This document shows positions 57,873 through 64,000 of a stretch of DNA of 64,000 nucleotides, one piece after another. Source of the DNA: Catenulispora acidiphila DSM 44928. GTDB lineage: Bacteria; Actinomycetota; Actinomycetes; Streptomycetales; Catenulisporaceae. Both the position numbers and the translations under genes were made by a program. Numbering within the stretch: position 1 is the first letter of the stretch; each line of letters opens with the position of its first letter. The stretch lies in NCBI RefSeq assembly GCF_000024025.1, contig NC_013131.1, positions 496,001-560,000 of the forward strand, in the 5' to 3' direction. The notes under the pieces are model-generated. The model did no database searches. It was not told the DNA's origin and worked only from the letters and a program-made list of their open reading frames with translations.

Positions 57873-60104
57873 TCAAGAATGCTCGGGTCGAAGGAGCCTG
57901 TCGAAGTCCTGGACCAGGTCTGTGCCCCAGCTGACCTGTATCGATTCGGCCACCTGCTGCGGATAACCATCGCCGTCGCTCGTCCTTACCAGCTGGACTG
58001 CATCACGGAGGCGTTGCATGAGGCCCGGCAAGCCAAGGATGCCGGCGATGGATGCCATCTGGAGAAGGTTCTCGATATCCGGCCCGCCCGACGTCTCCCG
58101 CATGCGCTCAAGCTCGCCGTCGACGAAACCCTCATACGACTCCAGGACTTTGGCAGAGCCTGCGAGATCGCAGCTTCGCCGATGAATCCTGATGTGCTCA
58201 GCCAGCCTGTCCCAGTCGTCGAGATAGTTCTCGAAGCGGTCGACATCTGTCTTCGCGTCGACGCACGCGTGGAGCCGCATCCCGACATCCGTTCCTGCAA
58301 GGTCCCTCAGCACGACGTTGTAAGTAAACGGATCGATCGTGTCCTCCTCATCGTCCGCTGCCAACTCGACGATGTGCGCCTCCATGGCGCGTGTCAGCCA
58401 TGCTCGATCTGGAAGCCACTCATGAGGCATGCAGTTCCAGAAGAGAATCGCGCGGTAGTAGCGCTGCGACCGATCGGTCAAGCGTTGGGCTGCGGCCACG
58501 AATTCCGCACGGACCTGCGGGCTAAGCCTCGACGGCCAGAGTCTGAGCCCGTCCATCAGTCCCTGCTCGTCGCCGAACCACAACAGTTCCAACGCGTTGA
58601 GATCTGTGGCGGTACGGAGCACGGCCCTGCAGGCGAAGACGTCCGCAGCGATCCTGCCGAGAACGAACGCTCGGATGGACGGGTTCATGAAACGGACCTC
58701 GCGAACCGCCTCCTGCTCTCCCGAAGACCAGTGGGTCACCAATTCGATTCTCGTGAACGTTCCCTCAAGAACATCCAGGGCCCGGCGCAAGTCGTCTCCG
58801 GTGAAGCGCAATCCCGTCTCCCGGCACAACGCATCAAGAACTGTACTGGCCCATTCCACAGTGCTGAATCTGCCGTGCAGGGTGCTGAGGACGTAGAGTA
58901 CGAGCCGGTCGAACTCGGGGAGCCCGTTGAACACGGTCTCCCAGATCGTTTCAGGATTGTCTAGTGCGTCCACGACTCGGGAGACGTAGCGGCCGCCGTC
59001 GCCGACGAATTCAGGCTGGACGCACCATTCGACGACCCGTGGGTTGAAGCCGTGATGCCCGGCGATCCGCGTCCAGCCGCTCCCAGCCAGGTCGTGCCGG
59101 GCGGTGTCAGGCAGGCCCGCATGCCAGAGGTGGTTGTACAGCACCCGCCCCGAATCAGGAGGCGGGATCTCAGCGAGGCGCAGGACGAAGGGCTCGGCAG
59201 CGACCCTTCTCACTGTTTCGAGCATCCTCCCGGCGTCACGCAGGATGTACTCCCGGCTGGTCATGACGAGTAGCGCGCTCGAGCTCTGCGCGACGTGATC
59301 GATAAAGTGCCCGATTCGCTTCTGTTCGTTCTTCCGCCCCCAGCGTTCGCCATAGGAGAGCTCACCGAGGAAGTCGTCGTAGAAGAAGATCTGCTTCTCG
59401 CCCGCACGAAGCATGGCGAAGGCGTCGTCGATGTCCTCGGACACCTCGACTGGCTGACATCCGTCACCGATAGCCTGCGCGACCAACATCATGCCGAGCG
59501 ATGTCTTGCCGATGCCGGGTGGACCGACGAGGACGCAGACCCGATGCTTCTCCAGAAGCTCTGCGGCCCTGCGATGTGCGTCGGTAACCGCATAGGCTGG
59601 ACGTGCCCGTTCGATTCGTTTCAGAAGAGCTTGCGTGCGATTCACGATGCCTGAGTGCACCAGTGCGGTCAGTTGCTCACCGGTGGAGAACAGCAGCTTT
59701 ACGTGCCGACGCTCGACAGCGGTGAATTCAGTCAGCATGCCGTCCAGGTCGAGAGGACCCAGGACGTTCGCTGAAGATCGCATCCACGGCTGGAAGAGGC
59801 CGTGGATCTCGTCCTTCCTGTGGCTGGTGAGATCGACCGACGTGACCACCCAGTAGTCATCAGGCTTGCGCTTGGCGACTTTCTTCGTCTCACGACGCAG
59901 CTCACGAAGCAAGGCGCTATAACCAGACCGGGCATAGTGCTTGCACTGCCCGATCACGGTCTCCGCGCCCGACCGCCATCGAAGGTCGACGCCACCATCC
60001 CGCCCCGGCGGGAACCGCTCCACGTGTGTGCCGAACCTGGCCTGGAGCAAGTCCGCCACCAGTTCTTCGAACTCGCGGTCGGAGAGGACGGTGAAGTCAC
60101 GCAC
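57873..60104 (-). CDS. Mrr-type nuclease fused to STAND NTPase, probable defence protein
   Basis: About 743 residues, counted from the GTG at 60104; a TTG at 60152 is a less likely alternative. The N-terminal Mrr-like endonuclease domain (about 5-120) has FTVLSDREFEELVADLL, the Asp in GRDGGVDLRW and the QxK of VIGQCKHYARSG. A STAND-type NTPase (about 190-400) follows, with Walker A GPPGIGKTSLG and Walker B QIFFYDDFLGELS, the YDDFLG form typical of nSTAND3. The helical C-terminal region (about 400-740) is likely the sensor. This order is that of Avs-like phage-defence proteins, though shorter than Avs4. It lies next to the tRNA fragment and the Wadjet genes. Its base composition looks less GC-rich than its neighbours, in keeping with transfer. 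Confidence 0.8.
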   Translation of the reverse strand: MRDFTVLSDREFEELVADLLQARFGTHVERFPPGRDGGVDLRWRSGAETVIGQCKHYARSGYSALLRELRRETKKVAKRKPDDYWVVTSVDLTSHRKDEIHGLFQPWMRSSANVLGPLDLDGMLTEFTAVERRHVKLLFSTGEQLTALVHSGIVNRTQALLKRIERARPAYAVTDAHRRAAELLEKHRVCVLVGPPGIGKTSLGMMLVAQAIGDGCQPVEVSEDIDDAFAMLRAGEKQIFFYDDFLGELSYGERWGRKNEQKRIGHFIDHVAQSSSALLVMTSREYILRDAGRMLETVRRVAAEPFVLRLAEIPPPDSGRVLYNHLWHAGLPDTARHDLAGSGWTRIAGHHGFNPRVVEWCVQPEFVGDGGRYVSRVVDALDNPETIWETVFNGLPEFDRLVLYVLSTLHGRFSTVEWASTVLDALCRETGLRFTGDDLRRALDVLEGTFTRIELVTHWSSGEQEAVREVRFMNPSIRAFVLGRIAADVFACRAVLRTATDLNALELLWFGDEQGLMDGLRLWPSRLSPQVRAEFVAAAQRLTDRSQRYYRAILFWNCMPHEWLPDRAWLTRAMEAHIVELAADDEEDTIDPFTYNVVLRDLAGTDVGMRLHACVDAKTDVDRFENYLDDWDRLAEHIRIHRRSCDLAGSAKVLESYEGFVDGELERMRETSGGPDIENLLQMASIAGILGLPGLMQRLRDAVQLVRTSDGDGYPQQVAESIQVSWGTDLVQDFDRLLRPEHS

Positions 60105-60565
60105 GAGAACATCATGCCCAGGCCGCGCCCACGCTGGTACTCGTATCCACAACGAGGGGAATCTTCGGCAACTGTTTCAAATCTCGATCAGGTCGAACGC
60201 AGCGGGGGCGAACTCGGAAACGTCGTCATCCTCGCTGTGCGATAGCTTCGATTTTCCAAACTCGGGCAGCTGACGGATCCAGAATCACAGCATCGCCGCT
60301 ATCGCCCGCCACCCGGGCGCGTCACCGGTGCTGATGGACAACTCCTCGAACGCGTCGACCTCGTCCGGCCTACCGTCGTGGTCGCGTTCGTCACAGGCGC
60401 CGATCCTCGCCTCGGCCCACTACCGCCACTCGACCGCGTCCAGCGCGACCTCCGGCAACGACGCCCCGTCTCCTGCCCGAGGGCTCCGTTACACCCCGAT
60501 GTCCCAATGAACCTATCGCCTTCGAGCATCCACACGTCCTGCAGGCCAGCAGCCACGCGAGCGCG
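60105..60565. other. intergenic region with a possible decayed gene
   Basis: On the minus strand about 60300-60480 there is a frame with natural-looking composition (VALDAVEWR, an internal stop, then WAEARIGACDERDHDGRPDE and VDAFEELSIS), which may be the end of a broken gene. Upstream of it the frame is closed. Nothing else is seen; no terminator was found after jetD. Confidence 0.3.
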
Positions 60566-61876
60566 TCAGCAGTCTCCGCAAGCGAGGTCACCCAGGAGCA
60601 TGTCCACAACGTGCTCCTCCTCGACGCGGACAGCATTGGTCTCGAGATGGTGGCGCAGGTCGGGGTCCCACGGCGCGTCGGGCGACACCGGTGCCGACAG
60701 CGGGCTGCCGAGACCCAGCGCGACGGCGTCGAGGTATGCGGCGCTGTCATACCGCCAGGGAACGGCGGGCACGCCAGCGCGGGCGGCGAGGGCGAAAACC
60801 TGGACGGCGATGCGGATTCCGCCCGAGTCGAAATCGCCGTGGTAGCGGACCCGGGCTCCCCTGCCCAGGATCCAGCGGAGCAGGCTGATGGCAGCTACCG
60901 ACGGGGTGCCCTCCAGGCACAGCAGCGGCGGGCACGCTGCGCCGAGGGCATCGGCCGCCGCCGAGATCACCGCCGGGTTCTCACAGACGCTCACCGTCTG
61001 TCCGGCCAGGTCCGCGTGGCCGGCGGGCAATGCCCGCAGCTGGCGGAGGGTCAGCGTCACCGGTTCGCCGTCGGTCGCCATCAGGCGCAGCAGGCGTGAC
61101 AGGGTGCTGTCGTCGCCGGGCGGTGGCGGGACGTTGAGGACCAGGACGCGGGACGACAGGTGGTCGGTGGCGACGCCGACGCCCGCCCAGGCCGCGCGGC
61201 GGCCCTCGGCGTGTGTGGTGTCGGCGGCGGCCAGACCCGACAGGGAGCGGATGGCGGACAGGACGAGGGCGGTCAGCGGGCGGCCGTCATCCAATGCGTG
61301 CGCGTCGCCGACGGCGCCGGCGGCGAGGATTGGGCGGACCGTGCCCGGATGCGGCAGCGCGGCCAGGACCCGTGCGGCCTGACCGGCGAGGTCGAGGGCC
61401 GTCCCGGACGTCGGAGCGTGCCGCTTGAGCAGGCCGGTCGCCCGGACATGACGAAGCCATGGCGCCAAATCGGGACGGACGGCGACCAGGTGCTCCAGAG
61501 GTTCGTGAGCGGAGTCCCAGGCCGTCCGTTCGGCGGCTGCGGTCTCGTGGCGGACCGGGATCGGACCGCGCAGGGCGGTGACGGCTGCGGCCAGACCATC
61601 CGGGCTGATCTCGGCATCACGCAGCACGGCCTCTACGTCGCCGAGCCGAATCGTCAGGGTCCTGCCGCGACCGGGCGGGCGGCCGAGCAGGCGCTCGACG
61701 GCCCGGCGCTGCTCCGGACTTGGGTCGGTCAGGGCGACGGCGCCGTCGGCTGCGGTGGTCCCGGCCGCGAGCCGTTCGACGACCCGGTCGACCAGCCAGG
61801 CGAGTTCCGGCGCGCCGAGCAGGCGGCGCAGGCGGTTGTGATCGACGCGATCGGTCGGGACATCGGGGCCGGCCAT
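60566..61876 (-). CDS. jetD: Wadjet type II subunit JetD (TIGR02679 family)
   Basis: A 436-residue protein of the TIGR02679/DUF2399 family. The C-terminal topoisomerase-primase-like domain has VSVCENPAVISAAADAL with the catalytic-type Glu, LLCLEGTPSVAAISLL and the metal-binding HGDFDSGGI. In Wadjet systems JetD is the nuclease that cuts circular plasmid DNA extruded by the JetABC condensin-like complex. It starts 5 bases after the jetC stop, so they are cotranscribed. The order jetC-jetD matches type II (TIGR02677, 02678, 02680, 02679), whose first two genes would be to the right of the window. Confidence 0.88.
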   Translation of the reverse strand: MAGPDVPTDRVDHNRLRRLLGAPELAWLVDRVVERLAAGTTAADGAVALTDPSPEQRRAVERLLGRPPGRGRTLTIRLGDVEAVLRDAEISPDGLAAAVTALRGPIPVRHETAAAERTAWDSAHEPLEHLVAVRPDLAPWLRHVRATGLLKRHAPTSGTALDLAGQAARVLAALPHPGTVRPILAAGAVGDAHALDDGRPLTALVLSAIRSLSGLAAADTTHAEGRRAAWAGVGVATDHLSSRVLVLNVPPPPGDDSTLSRLLRLMATDGEPVTLTLRQLRALPAGHADLAGQTVSVCENPAVISAAADALGAACPPLLCLEGTPSVAAISLLRWILGRGARVRYHGDFDSGGIRIAVQVFALAARAGVPAVPWRYDSAAYLDAVALGLGSPLSAPVSPDAPWDPDLRHHLETNAVRVEEEHVVDMLLGDLACGDC

Positions 61877-61881
61877 GCGAG

Positions 61882-64000
61882 TCAGTCGTCGAACAGCGAT
61901 GGCTCAAAGTCCGTCGGGACAGGTGTGTCGCGGGCGCGCTGCGGCGGCAGGTACGGCTCGGGTCGCGTCAGGCGCAAGCGGTCGCGGCCGTCCCAACGCC
62001 ACGGCGTGACGAGAACTGCGTCGACGCCCTCGGCGCGCGCCAGCTGGGCGATGCCGATGCCCGGCACAGTCGGGTAGCACGCCCATTCCCGCTCGGACGT
62101 CATGACGACGTCGAGGTCGAACGCGGCCAGCAGGCCGAGACACTTGGCACGCGAGTCGTCATCGACCCCCGCGAACGCCTCGTCCAGGGCGATCAGCCGC
62201 GGGGCGTGCGGGTGCCCGGAGGAGTAGTGCGACGACGCGGCGGCGAACAGCGGCACGGACGCGGCCAAAACCCGCTCGCCACCGGACGCGGGGCCCGAGG
62301 CCGACGTCCAGGCGCCGTCGGTTCGGCGCTGGATGCCGAACTCGTGCCAGGCGCGGTAGTCGAACGCGCGGGTGAGCTGGTCGTGCCAGGTGTCGGCAGG
62401 GTTGGCGGCGCGGTCGTCGGTGATGCGGCGGGCCAGGAAGTCCCCCACGGCGGCGCGGTCGGCCGGGCTCCAGGCGTCGACAGCCTTGCGCAGCAGCCGG
62501 GTCCGGATCGCTTCCAGCCCTTCCGGCGCGCCCTTGGCGGTGCGCCAGACCAGGCGCAGGGCCATGCCGGTGGAGGTGGGTCGGGCCTCCAGGTCGTCGT
62601 TCATGGCCTGGACGGTCGCTTCGGCCTCGGTGATCAGTTCCTGGAGCGCCCCGGCCACCTCGCCGACGAGGTGGTTCTCCAGCAGCTCGCGCTCCTTGGC
62701 GGACAGCAGGCGGGTGCGCTGCGCGACCTCGGCGTCCAAGGCGGAAGTCAGAGCCGGGATGTCCTGGGTGCGCCCGGCGAACAGGACGTCGACGACCATG
62801 AGGCCGTCCTGCAGGGTCATGCCGACCTGGTGGCCGTGGCGGGCCAGGGCGCCGGACAGCTCCTGCTGTTCGCGGACGACCCGGGCCTGGACGCGCTCCC
62901 ACGCGCCGTCGGCTTCGTCGACGGCGGCCAGGGCCGCGTCGATCGCGCGGGCCAGCGTGACCGCCGGGGCCGGGACCCATGCTTCGGCCGGGTCGGGGTG
63001 TTCGAGATCGGGCAGCGCGGCGGCGAGCAGGCCGGTGGCGGTGAAGCGCCGCAGGACCGTGATGGCCTCGTCGCGCAGGCCTGCGACCTCGGCGATGTCG
63101 GACTCGAGCTGGAGGCGGCGGCCCTCGGCCCGTTCCCGGTCCTTGAGCGCCTGCTCGCGGCGGGCGCGGACGGCGGTGGCGGCAGCCGATGCGGCGGCCA
63201 GCTCGACGCGGACCGCCTCCAACCGCCGGTAGAGCTCTTCGACCGCGGCCCCGGAGGTCGCCACCAAGGCGCGGTGCTCCTCGGCGGCGGCCTCGGCGTC
63301 GTGGCGAGCCGCGAGCCCGGCCTCGTCGGCTTCGGCCAGCCGGGCGGTGGCCACACGGCGCTCGTGCTCCGCCATGGCGGCCTCGGCGGCGGCCCGCGCG
63401 GCGGCGGTCACCGCGGGCCACAGGCCCGACAGACTGTGCCGGTAGTCGGCGAGGGCTTCGGCGACGGCTTCCAGCGCCGCCGCCTCGGCGGGCAGGCGGG
63501 TGTCCTCGGCGAACGTCAGCGTCGCCGCCACGGCTTCGGCGGCGGCCTCAGCCGCCGGTTCGACGGCGGCCAGGGCCTCGTCGCGCGCCGCGACGGCCTC
63601 CCGCGCGGCGTCGGCGTGCGCGGCCGCGAGAGTGTTTGCCTCGCGCAGCGCCGCGTCGGACGGCTGCTCCCGCAGCTCGGCCGCCAGGGCGTCGAGTCGG
63701 GCGGTGACGGTGCGGGCCTCGCCGGTGAGGGCCGCGATCTCGGCCGCCAGCCGGGCGGTCTGCCCGGCGAGTTCGGCGAGGCGGGCCCGGCGGGCGGTCT
63801 CGCGGGCGCGCTCGCCGATGTAGTGGGCTGATTCCTTGCGCCAGGCGCCGCGCAGCACGCCGACCCGGAACCGGCCGTCAGGGCTGATCCAGGTGTGGTG
63901 ACCGGGTTCCGCGGCGCCCACCGGGACGCCGCCGATCGCCGCCAGCACCGCCGCGACCGCGGTCTCCTCCAGCGCGGCGGCCTGCGGATCGGCGGTGTCG
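61882..64000 (-). CDS. jetC: Wadjet type II SMC-like ATPase JetC (TIGR02680 family), 5' end missing
   Basis: The last 706 residues of a large SMC/MukB-like protein; the frame continues past the window edge, so the Walker A domain is not seen. Long Ala/Glu/Arg-rich coiled coils fill most of the visible part (LAELAGQTARLAAEIAALTG and similar). The C-terminal ATPase head has the signature ASGGERVLAASVPLFAA, Walker B PRLIALDEAFAGVD and the D loop. ISPDGRFRVGVLRGAW and RKESAHYIGERAR are typical of TIGR02680. With JetA and JetB it should form the loop-extruding complex that recognises small circular DNA. Confidence 0.9.
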   Translation of the reverse strand, partial: DTADPQAAALEETAVAAVLAAIGGVPVGAAEPGHHTWISPDGRFRVGVLRGAWRKESAHYIGERARETARRARLAELAGQTARLAAEIAALTGEARTVTARLDALAAELREQPSDAALREANTLAAAHADAAREAVAARDEALAAVEPAAEAAAEAVAATLTFAEDTRLPAEAAALEAVAEALADYRHSLSGLWPAVTAAARAAAEAAMAEHERRVATARLAEADEAGLAARHDAEAAAEEHRALVATSGAAVEELYRRLEAVRVELAAASAAATAVRARREQALKDRERAEGRRLQLESDIAEVAGLRDEAITVLRRFTATGLLAAALPDLEHPDPAEAWVPAPAVTLARAIDAALAAVDEADGAWERVQARVVREQQELSGALARHGHQVGMTLQDGLMVVDVLFAGRTQDIPALTSALDAEVAQRTRLLSAKERELLENHLVGEVAGALQELITEAEATVQAMNDDLEARPTSTGMALRLVWRTAKGAPEGLEAIRTRLLRKAVDAWSPADRAAVGDFLARRITDDRAANPADTWHDQLTRAFDYRAWHEFGIQRRTDGAWTSASGPASGGERVLAASVPLFAAASSHYSSGHPHAPRLIALDEAFAGVDDDSRAKCLGLLAAFDLDVVMTSEREWACYPTVPGIGIAQLARAEGVDAVLVTPWRWDGRDRLRLTRPEPYLPPQRARDTPVPTDFEPSLFDD

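Noticed and set aside
1-64000. Insertion sequences, prophage genes or an integrase inside the window
   Set aside because: No transposase, integrase or phage structural protein was recognised; the predicted integrase of the right-hand island would be outside.

Overview
The window is very GC-rich with long secreted multidomain enzymes, many GTG starts, GTGA/ATGA gene overlaps and mycothiol-type enzymes. This points to a mycelial or soil actinomycete of the Streptomyces/Catenulispora kind; the exact genus is not proven here. No rRNA, intact tRNA, CRISPR array or insertion sequence was seen.

Layout. 1-9 kb: the end of an unknown gene, a pentapeptide-repeat membrane protein, a DUF6817-like protein, three secreted proteins (barwin/ricin-B/Ig-like, an unknown large one, and a sedolisin protease) and an orphan xylose-type sugar-binding lipoprotein. 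9.6-23.6 kb: one compact minus-strand operon of eleven genes. It combines a complete phosphate-type ABC transporter (pstC, pstA, pstS, and pstB at the far end) with two more phosphate-binding-protein-like secreted proteins, two proteins with a WxL-like C-terminal domain, a DUF916-like membrane protein and a membrane sortase homologue that has lost its catalytic residues. Most joints overlap by 4 bases, so it is probably expressed and works as a unit; I regard it as the most novel system in the window.

24-31 kb and 42-45 kb: plant-cell-wall degradation. There is a GH9 cellulase, a divergent LacI-family regulator, two GH11 xylanases and a CE4 acetylxylan esterase. Their upstream regions share palindromes of the type CGAAA(C/G)TTTCG and, for the three xylan enzymes, paired direct repeats TTCGAAAC with an 11-base period, which suggests one regulon. 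A beta-lactamase-fold protein next to the operon lacks the catalytic lysine. 31-34 kb holds small hypothetical genes. 34-39 kb holds two two-component systems flanking a secreted lysine/serine-rich protein, then an S33 peptidase and a DUF2252 protein.

45.5-57 kb: a mycothiol-dependent enzyme, a second orphan sugar-binding lipoprotein, and a six-gene minus-strand operon. The operon starts with a 54-residue peptide and continues with an MFS exporter, a GT1-type glycosyltransferase, a GT25-like glycosyltransferase, a cytochrome P450 and a GT2 glycosyltransferase. This looks like an undescribed ribosomal peptide or small glycosylated metabolite cluster. A cell-wall-binding-repeat protein follows.

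57.5-64 kb: a 42-base 3' half of tRNA-Arg(ACG) marks the probable end of an integrated island. To its right come an Mrr-nuclease/STAND NTPase protein and the jetD and jetC genes of a type II Wadjet anti-plasmid system, whose jetA and jetB would lie beyond the right edge.
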